A DNA stretch of 64,000 nucleotides, from contig OY754464.1 in NCBI GenBank assembly GCA_963575645.1, positions 64,888,948-64,952,947 on the forward strand, written 5' to 3'. Made by a program: the position numbers and the translations under genes. The notes beneath the pieces are model-generated. The model saw only the letters and a program-made list of their open reading frames with translations, searched no databases and had not been told where the DNA came from. Positions 1 through 11,413 of this stretch are shown here, in pieces (position 1 is the first letter of the stretch; every line of letters starts with the position of its first letter). Origin of the DNA: Xanthostigma xanthostigma. Taxonomy: Eukaryota > Arthropoda > Insecta > Raphidioptera > Raphidiidae.

Positions 1-543
1 AAAAATAAGTAATAATGAAAACAAAGTCACTATTTATGCAGTACAAAAAATATTTACAACACATAAACACACAAAAGTTTATTTAACACGCTTATTTATT
101 AACTATATACAAGAGATTATTTATGTTAAACTATTTACTATTTATTTACACAGTTCATTTATATATTTATCTCGGCAGTTACCTCAGTACTGTTCACGGT
201 ACTGACTGTTAATTTATGTCACAATTATTTGTCGATTGTTAACTCGATGAAGCACAATGTATGACTGCCTGTCTACTGACCTATTTCGTGGTTTATATAT
301 TATGCGCTGGATCGTTCTTTCTTTCCTTGCATTCATTATTGTCTGGAATTTGGCCACAAAGTCCTTTTTACCTACGCACATTGTTAGAATAACAAGTCGA
401 TTATTGTTGTCCCACAACAATCTATGTATCGTTGTTAGAAGGACGAGTCGATTGTTGTCTCACGTAATCCTTTGTCATCGCAGCGAGGAGCGTGTAAGAA
501 TACAGATTGGCTCAAGTAGCCTGGACATAGTAACTTTTTGATA
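1..543. other. No gene recognised; short local repeat
   Basis: AT-rich sequence with no recognisable coding region. A weak two-copy local repeat of about 45 bp is visible near 384-470; both units contain a stretch close to AAGTCGATTRTTG followed by TCYCAC. Nothing else can be supported. Confidence 0.4.
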
Positions 544-551
544 ATTCCAAT

Positions 552-1055
552 CAGTGGTGTTAGACGTACCAATTTCTTGGTACACGTACAATTTTTCAAA
601 GTCTTATACCATGTACCAACTAAAAATTGTGCTGGTACGCAATAATACCAATTTTTCACATCGGATCATACCTGGAATTTTTTTGCTTTGATAGATCTGA
701 TTTAATCTTGTCAAATATAGACGAATGCAGATCTGTTCAGATCTGGAATATAAGATTCAGTTTGATCTCAACCAGTCCCAGTACCAGATCCAATTTGATG
801 TGATCAATCTAATGAATATTTTTTTGTTATCAAATTTTTAAATTCAGTCTTAATTTACAATTATTTTGCAGCAAATACTCTTAAACGTCGTAGTCAAAAA
901 TCAATCCTAAGTATTCTATAAGCAAAAATTAATTATTATCAAACTCAAATTCGTGAATTAACACACTATTGTGTGATTTTACCAACTTTTTTTTCAAATA
1001 CCAGCTTTTAGCGACATCTGTACCAGGTTCATTCGGGTACGGTCTAACATCACTT
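552..1055. mobile_element. hAT-type non-autonomous element (504 bp)
   Basis: The ends are inverted repeats, left CAGTGGTGTTAGAC and right (read inward) AAGTGATGTTAGAC, followed on both sides by GTACC-rich sequence. The flanking octamers ATTCCAAT (544-551) and GTTCCAAT (1056-1063) match at 7 of 8 positions. An 8-bp target duplication with an AGTG(G/A)TG-type end is characteristic of the hAT superfamily. There is no transposase frame inside, so this is a deletion derivative. Repeated GGTAC motifs near both ends may be old subterminal binding sites, which is inference. Confidence 0.7.
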
Positions 1056-1063
1056 GTTCCAAT

Positions 1064-4000
1064 TATTTTCCTATCGCTACACTTTCTATTTATTAAGTTA
1101 CTCGAAAAAACCGGCTTGAAAACGAAATAACTGGTTCCAGTTTTACGAATTAGTGTAATGACCCTGGCTGTTCAAAAATGAGCAGTGCATATGGTCAATT
1201 AAAATGCAATTAATTTTGAAAATAACGACCTTCATGATATCTGTGATATTGTAATGGCGATAACAGCGACAACTGTATTACCGGTACAAACCACAATTTG
1301 CGGTTGCAATAATTACCGATATATTGACTGTACGTGCATTAGTGCCATTATTTTCCGCCCCCATACACCCTACTTGTAACAATAACTAGTACTTTGCATT
1401 ATATAAAATGATTCCAAAAAATTATACCTTTCTAGTAATACTGGAGACAATAGCGAGTTTTTCGCAACTTCGGCTGTTTATGTTTTGAAGTGAATCTTCT
1501 TTAGGCGTGTTTCCGAAAGTAGTAAAGAAGCTAAAGAAAAAGGTATACGACCGCGGTACTAATATAGAGGAATAATTAAACTCACTAACAGATGGCAGTA
1601 AAACATTAATGAAAAGACGTTTCCTCGGTTCCGATAAATTTTTCTAGATGGCGGATACGCAGAAGTGCGCATAGTTTAAAGAGTATACAACAAGAGAGGG
1701 CGTGAAAGAATACCGGTGAGTGATATCGCACTAAATCCAACATGGCGTCTACCCCAAATTGACGTAATACCTTTTTTTTACAATTTCCTTGACATGGGTA
1801 TCAAATGGAAGGGTTTGACAAGTCGAATACGATATGTGACGTCCGTCAGTCTAAATTCTGTATGCCGGAATCCCTAAGATGGTGGATTATTTTTTTCTTC
1901 ACAATCTCTACGATTTAAAAAAATATTGGAAAAATATTGGAAAAAAGAGACAAACTTTCAGTGAAATGTACTTAAAGGAGAATATTTTTTTTATAATTTT
2001 GTTTCTTAATTTTAAAAACGTGGGTTGTAATAATCATGACCCACGCTTTTATAATTATGAATCTAAGTTTTTCAAAATTTTTATTTCTCTTTTAGTACAT
2101 TTTAATAAGAGCTTGTCTTTAAATAGTTTTTTGTCTAATATTTTTTTTAAATGGCCTACAATGAAATTCCCTATAACCTGATCTAAATAACCGGTAATAT
2201 GTTTCATCAATAAAAAATACATTGAAACGTTACTATTTGCTTCCCTCTAGCTACGTCACTGATTGTTGTTAAGCGTTGGAGTGATATTGTTATTGATACT
2301 AATCAATATAAAAACTGTAATTTGAGTACTCCACTTGTTCCGTGCTCAACAAGCTTTCAAGTGATTTTTGATTTCACACTTAATCGACCAATGAAATCGA
2401 TGCTCTTGTTTATTTACTTCCGGTCGTTTGATTGAAAGCGATATTTTTCAGAACGGAAAAATAGCTTTTTTTAAAGTGGAATTATCTGAAAAATTAAATA
2501 CATCCGGCAATAGTGACAGTATATATCCTTATATCTAAAATCTCGCTAAACATATCTTGAATCTATTGGTTTTTAGGCTATGCGCTCATGAACACTTTTT
2601 CTTAAGAACCAAATCCCATAACGGTTGTATCAGGTCCTTTGTTGTTTTTTATGATATCTATATTTAAATACCACAATACGTGTGTTAGCAAATCCACTAT
2701 TTAATCGACAGAATTCTATACTGCGCCTGTTGTTTTTTTTTGCATTATTCTTGACAATAGAGAAATTCGACTCTGTTGAGCGGCGTATTCAGATTAATGT
2801 AATTGTGTAAACGTTTTAGTTTCAATAGAGCGTTGATCGTAGAATTTAAGTATCAAGTTACACGCGTTAGTAATTTGTATTTGTAATTCCCTGGAATGAA
2901 ATTAGTCACTTTGGTATGATTGTAGTAAATGCGACGAATTGTCATTTGGCTAGAAACATGTTACTATTCCAATTTAAATTGTTACTCATTTGTATGTCAG
3001 CTAAGTTATACAATTTTGTGAAATAATTTTATTATTTTTTCTGATTATCAGACCTAGGTTAACACTAATGAATAATCCGTTATATTGAGAATGAAAGATA
3101 TCGCGATAGCGTCACAATTGAACAGTAATTAAATCCTTCAATTTAATTGGTTATTTGTGAAAAGTAAGCGGTAGTTATGGTAAAAATGTTTATAAACTCT
3201 ATACTGAGTATACAGTTTATACTCCGTAAGTATCCTGTTGTCAAGTGTGAATAAACATTTTGTAAAAATACTTTGTTTGTTTAATACTTTTTAGCAATAA
3301 TTATTTTTTCTTGTGATTTTCAACGATGACGATAAATAAAATTTTGAACAGGGCTTCTTAGATATGACGTGACTAACGTATTCTAAAAATTACGGATTTT
3401 TCTCGGTGATTTTTATGTTTTACCGGTATTAATCTACGAAAGCACGACTTTCCTATAAAAACCCATGTTAATTTCAAAGTCATTAAATTTTTAAGCAAAT
3501 TAGTAAACCGTTCTGATATTTTGGGTATTTATTCCACATACCTATATTAAGAAAAACGTTGACAAAGTTTCATTCTTTCTGGGTGATTTGAGATACACCT
3601 CAAACATCCTTAATAAATAAAATTTAAGTTGTAAAAAAATTCAGGAATATTTAATCTTTTGTAAAAAAGTTGTAATCAGATTTTTTATTGACGTCTGTCC
3701 TTACAGCCAGTTTTATACAATATGTAAAATTAATTTTCAATTTTAAAAATATACCTACCTTCTGTAAAATTAATTTAGTTTTCATTGTATAAATTTATAT
3801 AAACTCCAAATTGTTATTTTTTCATAAAATTTGTATTAGTAGTATGTTTATTTTATGTAAAATATAAACAATATTGGTATTGAATTTCCGTTTATATAAA
3901 GGTTCAAGGGTAAAACTTTTAAAGTACGTATATAATATTATTCAACATGACCAATACAAAACACATATCTACAGAGAATTTCATTTTAGACGCAACATAT

Positions 4001-5150
4001 TACAGGAATTTTATTGATATGATAGCTACAGAAAGCATTAATGCATTACAGAAAATCGTTCCATGTAAAATGCAACCTAGCCCACTGGACTAATGAAAAA
4101 TGGTTTGTGCGCAGGTTTATGGTACTCTCTTCTTAAAATAATTTACCTATAACTATGGCAAAAACAGATGCAAAGAACCGAAGTTTTCCCAGGTAATGAT
4201 AACAGAGTCATCTCGTGTGCGCCAGAAAACGATCTATCTCGAAACACAGCAAGCATAAAAAATTAGATCTCCCTGTTAGTAGAAATATTAAGGTATAGCA
4301 AGAGCGAGAGAGAGTGAGAGAAAGGGAGGAAGGTACAAATTGCAATAATTATAGACGTTCGACCACTGAGTTGATTAGCTACATTTTAATAATTATTTTG
4401 ACTAGATAAATGTGAATAGTTATGCTCAAAAATAATATGTGTACTGTGTACATATATACGATTGGATATACCTTTGAAAAGGTATTAGTAGAATAAATGA
4501 CACACTCACTGACTCATGGACTGAGACTATAAGAGCAGATTAAACAATTGCTGGTAATCACAAATAGGTACACTTAATAATTTTTATAACTTTATGTGTG
4601 CGACATGAAAATTATGTGTCACTAATATGCACTCATCAAATTCGAAGTTTTTCCAATCAAATTTTTCTACGACTTAATAATAATATTAGGGTATTAATCA
4701 AACGTTGGGTAAACATGAAGTTACACAGAAATATGACATTTTCTTTCAAATGTTGCCGCATAAATAAAAATGTTCTTAATCTAAAAAGCAGTAAATACCT
4801 ATCTACAAGAAAACGCGCTTTTGTCAGGTATTTTTTTAATTATTTAGTTGACTTTGTAAATATGTTAAAAATGAAATAATTCAACTGGGTTCTGAAAAGA
4901 CGTGATAAAATTGAATAATAAAAATAATAATAATAAATTTAAAATTGAATATATCTAAATTTTCTAATTTAACGGCAAATTGTAATGAGTACCGGTCGTT
5001 CAAATACAATCGTATTCATCTATTTTCATCACCATCTATTTTCAGCTGATTTAACCCAAGTACATATTTTCGTAGAAAAATGTTGTTTTGAAAAAAAGAT
5101 TATATCAAAAACTATTTTAAATAAGGCTGATGATCTCTGAGTCTGTAATC
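1064..5150. other. Long stretch without recognisable genes or repeats
   Basis: About 4 kb of AT-rich DNA. The open frames at 1879-2181 and 4598-4879 are dominated by Phe, Asn, Lys, Ile and Leu, as expected of chance frames in AT-rich DNA, and show no domain I recognise. A purine-rich GAGA tract sits at about 4307-4330. It could be intron or intergenic; I see no convincing exon. Confidence 0.4.
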
Positions 5151-5158
5151 TACAAAAT

Positions 5159-5452
5159 AACCGAGCGGGGTGGTGTAGCGGTGAGAACACTAGACTCGCA
5201 TTCGGGAGGTACCGGGTTCGAATCCCGGCGGGGGCAGATCTGACTAGGATTTTTCCTACTGCCTCTCGCCGAGAAACTATAATTCCTGTACCGGCCATCT
5301 TGTTGAGGTTTTCCATGGTTTCCCTCAATAATGCCAGATAAATATCAAGATGGTTCCTTATTCAAGGCCATGGCCGATTACCTGTCAAACTCCTACGCTC
5401 AAAATTGGTCTATCTTATCTTAATTTCGTAAAAACTCCTTCATTCCTCATTA
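5159..5452 (+). mobile_element. tRNA-derived SINE, copy 1
   Basis: The element begins CCGAGCGGGGTGGTGTAGCGG, which carries a tRNA-like A box (GGTGTAGCGGTGAGAAC), followed about 30 bp later by a good B box, GGTTCGAATCC (5215-5225). The body (CTGCCTCTCGCCGAGAAAC and onward) recurs at 5714, at 22559 and in reverse at 20570-20728, so this is a dispersed family. The tRNA-like head identifies an internal RNA polymerase III promoter and class it as a SINE. In this copy the normal 3' end with its (ATT)n tail is replaced at about 5450 by an unrelated segment that follows the same SINE body at 22.8 kb. Confidence 0.85.
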
Positions 5453-5711
5453 AAAAAAAATAATGTTATAGACCCTAGGTCTGGAATTTTCTAACACTAA
5501 ACTGTATTGCTTTGTTTTACTGTATTATGACAATAAACAACCTGTTAATTTTTATTTAGGATATTATTTAAATTAGCCGCTGTAGTTATGCGTCCATAAC
5601 GGTCGTAAATAGAACCATTTAACACTAGTACGTAAAGTAAAACAAAGTAGATTATTTACTATTATTATAACTATTGTGTTAGTGTACCTACTGGGGATAT
5701 TATTTTTATAT
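5453..5711. repeat. Segment X, linked to the SINE in two places
   Basis: Starts at an A-run followed by a palindromic ACCCTAGGTCTGG-like stretch and ends TTTTTATATAG. A near-identical segment follows the same SINE body at 22771-23034. SINE plus X is therefore a unit of about 555 bp present twice in the window. X may be part of a longer SINE subfamily, or both copies may have spread as one compound. I recognise no coding content. Confidence 0.7.
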
Positions 5712-5713
5712 AG

Positions 5714-6078
5714 CAGCGGGGGCAGATCTGACTAGGATTTTTCCTACTGCCTCTCGCCGAGAAACGGTAATTCCTGTACCGGCCATCTTGTTGAGGTTTT
5801 CCATGGTTTCCCTCAATAATGCCAGATAAATATCAAGATGGTTCCTTATTCAAGGCCATGGTCGATTACCTGTCAAACTCCCTTGCTCAAAATTTGCCTA
5901 CCTTATCCTAATTTCCTAAAAATTCCTTCATTCGCCCATGGCTATTAATTAAGTGGAAGAATAAAATTGTAGAAGATAACGGGAAGTGTGGTAAAAAAAT
6001 TGTAATGGTGCGAATGGCGTCTGTTATGAGATAAAGTCGAGAAACGGGCGTTAAACGTATTGTTATTATTATTAATCT
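5714..6078 (+). mobile_element. tRNA-derived SINE, copy 2 (5'-truncated, with tail)
   Basis: Begins within the B-box end of the tRNA-like head (GCGGGGGCAGATCTGACTAGG) and runs through the family body to a genuine 3' end: GGCGTTAAACGTATT followed by TTATTATTATT. The (ATT)n tail matches the tails of the non-LTR elements in this window at 19.2, 27.2, 46.98, 57.36 and 59.25 kb, which suggests, but does not prove, mobilisation by a LINE with the same tail. The 5' truncation abuts segment X directly. Confidence 0.8.
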
Positions 6079-6109
6079 ACAAATAAATCTATACACAGTT
6101 TAAAAATAA

Positions 6110-6624
6110 AAAAAACTCCGGGTCGCAGTGCGAAACCCTGCCGACATATAGTGTATTTGCTTTTATAAGCAGTGTGGCTCTATTATATGAACTTAACTTT
6201 GTTTTTGGACAAAATAAAAAAATTACCCCTTAATACAACCCTTAAAACATTTTTTTACTTAATTTCAATACTACATATCAATTCAACATCTGTACCAAAT
6301 TATATACACTCTTCAGTATGTAAAATCCATATCAGAAACTTGTGTTTTCATAAAATTTGTAAGTCCGGTCCTGTCGGGCCGATTTTATTAAAATTTTAGC
6401 AGCACATTTTAATAATTACTAAAGGGTTAAATTTCAAATTTGAAACTGTTCCGAAAATTTTTTCGGTATTTTTGGGCCCGAAAACTTTTTTCAACCCCTA
6501 AATACCACCCTTAACATGGCCCGATTGGGCCCATTTTAAATAGGCTTCGTGCGGTGATGGATTTCAACATGTAGTCCAAATTTCGTTAAAATCAATTAAC
6601 TCCTTCGAAAGTTATAGCCCGCAC

Positions 6625-6668
<44 letters not shown>
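6110..6668 (+). mobile_element. (TA)n-core repeat family, left half
   Basis: Starts AAAAAACTCCGGGTCGCAG and contains TAGTGTATTTGC, the left member of an inverted pair seen complete in the copy at 32994-33682. Conserved landmarks include GTCCGGTCCTGTCGGGCCG and TGGCCCGATTGGGCCC. The copy stops in its internal (TA)n tract, exactly where the 5.1 kb element begins. The missing right half appears at 13597-13755. No coding capacity is seen. Confidence 0.75.
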
Positions 6669-6671
<3 letters not shown>

Positions 6672-7529
6672 TATGTTTTCTATACAAGGTGAGATCATTT
6701 GGTGATAAATGCTATACAAATGGAGATCCGTTTTGACAAGCCGAGATCCGAATCGGATCTCGTTGTGTTTCTATGTGTATATCAATTTTTTTCGGTTAAT
6801 ATGGGTGTGGGGAATGCGCAGTTAAATTTTAGTCCGGATCTCCATTTGCTCATTTTTATCAATTTTTATACACGAGTAGTTCAAAAAACGCACTAGTGAG
6901 GTCACTGCTGTGCCAAACTTGTATATAACATTTCGTGCACAACCTGAGATCCTGTATAATCGGCAACACTGCGTCGCATATTTTCATACACACAGACGCG
7001 TTTATTTATTTTATGTTATATCATCTAAGTTTGTTTCGGAGCTCAAGCCTCAAACCGAGTGAATAAAATTCATAACTTTGGAATTTTGTAACATTGCATT
7101 TTATAATGATCATGTTAATGAGTAAAACCGTAGGAATAGGTAAGCGTAAGATTAAAGGCTAGCGGTTAAATATAATTGATTTATCTACATATTATATGAG
7201 TATTTGAAAAAAAAGTTGAGCATGCTATGATATTCAAATTGAAGTAAAAAAAATTAGATTATCAATATTTCTACAATAATTTCTTTTAGTTGTTCGTTTA
7301 TTTATAATAAAGGAGTAATGGCTTGAGGCAGGAAGCAAACAATGTAGATATTTCCAGAAAAAAAAAATATTATCATAAGTTTTTATTAAACTGAAACTGT
7401 ACTTATTACAATAAATAAAATTATCGACCAATTTTTCAGACAAATATATTAACAAAAAATAATAATTAATACATTGACGTTTCGGTATTAATTGAAATTT
7501 TCTGTTAACCCAGTTCTTGTCCTTAAATA

Positions 7530-7702
7530 AATCTGGATATTTTTCCCGTAATTTTAGACATTCTGCTTTTTTGGGAGAATTTTTTTTTAATATGAGTTTT
7601 GAAAAATTGTAACATTTTAGATTTTTGCTGTTTATTCCATGATCCACGGCAATTTTTTTTTGTCTGTGTTTACTTTACTCTTCTCCTTTTTGCGTGGTGT
7701 TT
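7530..7702 (-). pseudogene. Basic C-terminal exon-like piece with Cys and Trp
   Basis: A good splice acceptor, TTATTTTTTACAG, ends at 7703. After it the frame TPRKKEKSKVNTDKKK runs into an A-run, and after a one-base shift continues to SPKKAECLKLREKYPDLFKD and KNWVNRKFQL. The pattern basic tail, P-x-K-x-E-C-L, then N-W-x-x-x-K matches, from memory, the C-terminal end of the same uncharacterised protein family as the 10990-11130 piece. The uninterrupted frame of 137 codons starting at 7647 reads past this conserved part into AT-rich sequence. Confidence 0.35.
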
Positions 7703-8034
7703 CTGTAAAAAATAAGCGTAAGAAGAATTCGAATTTTCGTATTAATAATACAAAGATTATTAATTTTATTTTAACGTGATTTAAGTTGTTCTGTCAAGTT
7801 TGCAAGTCTACAGAAATCGCATAACTTCGAGTTCGCGCAATTTGGAGTAGCGTAATTCGGGATATTACAGGGTATATAGATTTTAATGGGATTATCTTCA
7901 AAAATAAGTCATGTCTGTGAAACTCTGTACCTATATCAGAATAAACTTTATGTACCTGTAAGCAATAATTATTTTTCAAAATTCTAAATTTCAACAGAGA
8001 TTTTTATGTGGTTCATGCACTTTCGGTGATCATT

Positions 8035-8150
8035 CATACGCAACCTTCCTCTGATTCAGAATTAATATCGTTCTGGGTTTCATACTCGGGGACTACAACA
8101 GTATTTCAATCATCTAGTGTACCTTGTTGACTTGGTGCATCTGATAACAG
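8035..8150 (-). pseudogene. Acidic exon-like piece of the recombinase-like gene
   Basis: The minus-strand frame reads DAPSQQGTLDD, a stop, NTVVVPEYETQ, then DINSESEEG, giving an acidic, Ser/Glu-rich stretch with one in-frame stop. Acidic linkers of this kind follow the recombinase-like segment in the homologous proteins I recall. A possible donor ends it at GAAG|GTTGCG. The assignment depends on its position between the two other pieces of the gene and is tentative. Confidence 0.3.
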
Positions 8151-8230
8151 ACAGTCAAAAATGAGAAAAAGTGTTACGTATGTGATTTTTAATATAATAA
8201 TATGCGTTTCATAATTGAATATCAATATTG

Positions 8231-8541
8231 AAGGGGGTAAATTTGTGCATAATTTTAAGAAAAAAACTTATACATATAGGTTCGTTTTTACTTCATTTCT
8301 GATATACAAGGTGATAGAGATTTTTTTGAAAAATTGATTTAGGTATTTTAATAAACCTGAAGCTACCTAAGATTTTTATTAATTTATTATTTGTTGACAG
8401 TCAATTAAAATAACTAATTAAATTAAAAAAAAAATCTGTATCACCCTGCGTATCAAATATGACGCAAATCGGGCATAATGTTTATTATAAACTTTTTGTC
8501 TTAAAATCATGCACAAATAAACCCCCTTTAAAATTGACAGT
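8231..8541. mobile_element. Small inverted-repeat element
   Basis: The left end (GAAGGGGGTAAATTTGTGCAT then AATTTTAAGA) and right end (read inward, AAAGGGGGTTTATTTGTGCAT then GATTTTAAGA) are inverted copies of about 33 bp. A second inverted pair further in is TGATAYRCARGGTGATA-like. No target duplication is clear, so the superfamily is undecided. It sits in the left part of the 5.1 kb element. Confidence 0.6.
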
Positions 8542-8589
8542 CAATTACGAAGCAGCCTGTATTGAAAAATAATTCGTTTTAGTTGGTAC

Positions 8590-10849
8590 TAGTGATGTGC
8601 CGGATCGTTAAAAATGCATATCTGCGGATACGGATCTGAATACGGATATTTGGTTTCAAGATCCGCGGATACGGATACGGATATTTGGTTTCAAGATCCG
8701 TGGATACGGATACGGATCTTAACTTTCTTAGAGTACGCGGCGGTAAATATTGCACATCGACCTTTGGAAAGAGACTGTTATGGGAAAAAGTTATTGACTT
8801 CTTTAAGAGTTAACTCTCATAACAGATTCCAGAGATCGATGTGCAATATCTCATTATAAAGATAGTTTTTTATTAGTACCTTTGAGTTATGTACTATTGG
8901 TATGGTACTCACTACGATAAATTTTTGCAATATAAAGGTGCCAAATACGATTTTAAGAAATAAAAAATAACTTGAATGGAATTTAACAGTTTTTCATTAT
9001 TACCTAATTACCTATATATATAAATTAGCGGAAACAATTAAAGGATAAAAAAAATTTCCAAATTTTTCGAGGTTTTTCAAGTGGCTGTATTTCCCTTAAA
9101 AATGATCGTACTGAAATTTTAAAAAAAGGATTTTAAAGCTCGAAGTTTCTTGTTTTGAGATCTTATGATGAAAAATTTTTTCAAGCAACGTGTTCCGCTC
9201 AATCCTAATGAATACCGAAGAAAAAAATTTTTCGAAATTTTTTCGGTTCTTTTTTTTGGTCTACGAACTTGGAAAAAATTTTTCCAACTTAACCACTATA
9301 TGGATCGGATAACTTGTTCATTCAGCTTTAATTTGCTTTTTTGAAAAGTTCGATACGACCACTTCTCGCTGAGATATCGGTCTTTGAATGGAAAAGGATC
9401 TCTTTGTCTTTAACCATCAATATCTCAGCAACCACTAATCGCAGAAGAAAATTAAGGAGGGTTTTGAAATCTTGAATAAATTTCCCACAAAAATCAGCTA
9501 CGGTTTTTTGAAAAAAAAATTTTTTCTATTTTTTACATTAATTTGAAAAATCAAGGAAAAAAGGGCTTTTGGTGGCTTTTGGGATAATCAGGCGCTAAGT
9601 TGGAAATATCGAGAAAGCCAGTAATGTTGAGTGTGCCTTTTACAGTTCAATATGCCCTCAAAAACCTCACAAAGTTTCGATTCAATCCATCGAGCCGTTT
9701 TTTAGTTTTTTCGATCGAATTTTTGAAAAAAAATTAAAGGATCACGATTTTAACTTTAAATGATCTTTAACAAAATGCAAATAAAAATGTTTTTTTCAGT
9801 TTTTTTATGCATTTTTATTGGTCAAAATGTTTAAATTTATGCGAAAAAAAATTTGCAGAAGTGCACGCTCTAATGCATAAATTTCGCATAAATTTAAACA
9901 TTTTGACCAATAAAAATGCATAAAAAAACTGAAAAAAACATTTTTTTTTGCATTTTGTTAAAGATCATTTAAAGTTAAAATCGTGATCCTTTAATTTTTT
10001 TTCAAAAATTCGATCGAATAAAACAAAAAAACGGCTCGATGGATTGAATCGAAACTTTGTGAGGTTTTTGACGGCATATTGAACTGTAAAAGGCACACTC
10101 AACATTACTGGCTTTCTCGATATTTCCAACTTAGCGCCTGATTATCCCAAAAGCCACCAAAAGCCCTTTTTTCCTTGATTTTTCAAATTAATGTAAAAAA
10201 TAGAAAAAAATTTTTTTTCAAAAAACCGTAGCTGATTTTTGTGGGAAATTTATTCAAGATTTCAAAACCCTCCTTAATTTTCTTCTGCGATTAGTGGTTG
10301 CTGAGATATTGATGGTTAAAGACAAAGAGATCCTTTTCCATTCAAAGATCGATATCTCAGCGAGAAGTGGTCGTATTGAACTTTTCAAAAAAACAAATTA
10401 AAGCTGAATGAACAAGTTATCCGATCCATATAGTGGTTAAGTTGGAAAAATTTTTTCCAAGTTCGTAGACCAAAAAAAAGAACCGAAAAAATTTCGAAAA
10501 ATTTTTTTCTTCGGTATTCATTAGGATTGAGCGGAACACGTTGCTTGAAAAAATTTGTCATCATAAGATCTCAAAACTAGAAACTTCGAGCTTTAAAATC
10601 CTTTTTTTAAAATTCCAGTACGACAATTTTCAAGGGAAATACAGCCACTTGAAAAACCTCGAAAAATTTGGAAATTTTTTTTGATCCTTTAATTGTTTCT
10701 CTAATTTATAAAATTTCATGTATGAATTGAAAATTAATAAGGTAAAAGATCCGCCATAAAACTAACGGATACGGATATTTGGTTTCAAGATCCGCGGATC
10801 TTTCTTCTCCCTCGGATATCCGCGGATACGGATATCCGGCGCATCACTA
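8590..10849. mobile_element. hAT-type foldback element (2.26 kb) with giant palindrome
   Basis: The ends are inverted TAGTGATG(T/C)GCCGGAT. The flanks GTTGGTAC (8582-8589) and GTTGGTAC (10850-10857) are identical octamers, the hAT signature. Next to both ends are repeated GGATACGGATATTTGG and GATCCGCGGAT motifs, likely subterminal transposase sites. The interior is a nearly perfect inverted repeat with arms of about 0.8 kb (about 9027-9846 and 9882-10711) and a loop of about 35 bp. A second, smaller imperfect inverted repeat lies at 8746-8850. No transposase frame is present, so it must have been mobilised in trans. It interrupts the 5.1 kb element. Confidence 0.9.
9027..10711. repeat. 1.7 kb inverted repeat (palindrome arms of the foldback)
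   Basis: The left arm 9027-9846 and right arm 9882-10711 are reverse complements with only scattered differences. For example GCTCAATCCTAATGAATACC (left) pairs with its complement near 10515-10534. The 35 bp loop contains GTGCAC. A transcript across it would form a very long hairpin. The few mismatches suggest the duplication that made it is recent, or that the arms are kept alike by gene conversion. Confidence 0.9.
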
Positions 10850-10989
10850 GTTGGTACACATATATAAGATATGTTTAAAAAAATCCTAAAATATGTATTT
10901 AGGTATTATTTAAGAAGTTTTTACCCGAATTAAAGCGAAAGAAAAATAATTTTTTTCCTACAATTTTTATATTTTATAAAATATCATAC

Positions 10990-11130
10990 CTATAAAACTG
11001 TTCGTGCGTCTTCTTCGTATAACCCATAAAAGTAGCCAATTGTTCCATTTCATTATCGTTAAGGTTTAAAATTTGTAAAACAGTTGCAATTTGTTTTCTG
11101 AGACGGGAAGATGTTAAAGTACCCGGATTT
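10990..11130 (-). pseudogene. Tyrosine-recombinase-like C-terminal segment (remnant)
   Basis: The minus-strand translation contains LTSSRLRKQIATVLQ, then an Asn- and Leu-rich helix, then FMGYTKKTHEQFYR. The order LRK-x-x-AT, about 20 residues, F(L/M)G(H/Y), about 7 residues, Y-R fits box II of tyrosine recombinases (R-H-x-x-Y region). It also matches, from memory, a family of uncharacterised insect and fish transposon-type proteins. The His normally in the LGH motif is Tyr here, which suggests loss of function. The terminal Tyr codon is at 10992-10994 and is followed by a possible donor, AG|GTATGA. Upstream in frame there is a stop with no clear splice acceptor. Crypton-like, DIRS-like or another tyrosine-recombinase element are all possible. 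Confidence 0.45.
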
Positions 11131-11330
11131 TTTTCGTTTTAACGAAACAAAAGGCAATTTATGTATTACAATTTTAATTTATCAATGATGAAATTTAAAA
11201 AAAAACAATTTTATAGTCTTTCAAATTTTATTACAAAATGCTTTTAATAACAGCAAAATATTTTGCATTCACAAAAAAGAGTTCTGCTTGAATGTAGCTT
11301 AAAAAAAATTAAAAAGTTAATTTAACTTAC

Positions 11331-11413
11331 CTTCGTCTTGTATACCTACTAGCAGTTGTCGTGTATTTCTTATTTATAGCTAGATTTACGAACTTTTTCC
11401 CACGTGATAACAT
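11331..11413 (-). pseudogene. Candidate first coding exon of the 5.1 kb element's gene
   Basis: Reading from the right end inward, an ATG at 11413 opens 27 codons beginning MLSRGKKFVNLAINKK, rich in Lys, Arg, Thr and Tyr. The frame runs into a strong splice donor, CGAAG|GTAAGT, at 11331/11330. The ATG lies just inside the inverted end, where a transposon promoter would be expected. The next recognisable coding piece is only about 200 bp downstream and lacks most of a recombinase, so the central part of the gene seems deleted. Exon status rests on the ATG, the open frame and the donor; no homology was recognised for this piece. Confidence 0.4.

Noticed and set aside
1879..2181. 100-codon frame rich in Phe, Asn and Lys
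   Set aside because: Composition expected by chance in AT-rich DNA; no motif, splice context or conservation evidence.
5029..5328. 99-codon minus-strand frame
   Set aside because: It lies over the tRNA-derived SINE and reads its antisense strand; the same type of frame appears over the 22.5 kb copy.
6625..6668. Possible promoter TATA region
   Set aside because: It is the (TA)n core of a dispersed repeat, also present at 13597 and 33511.
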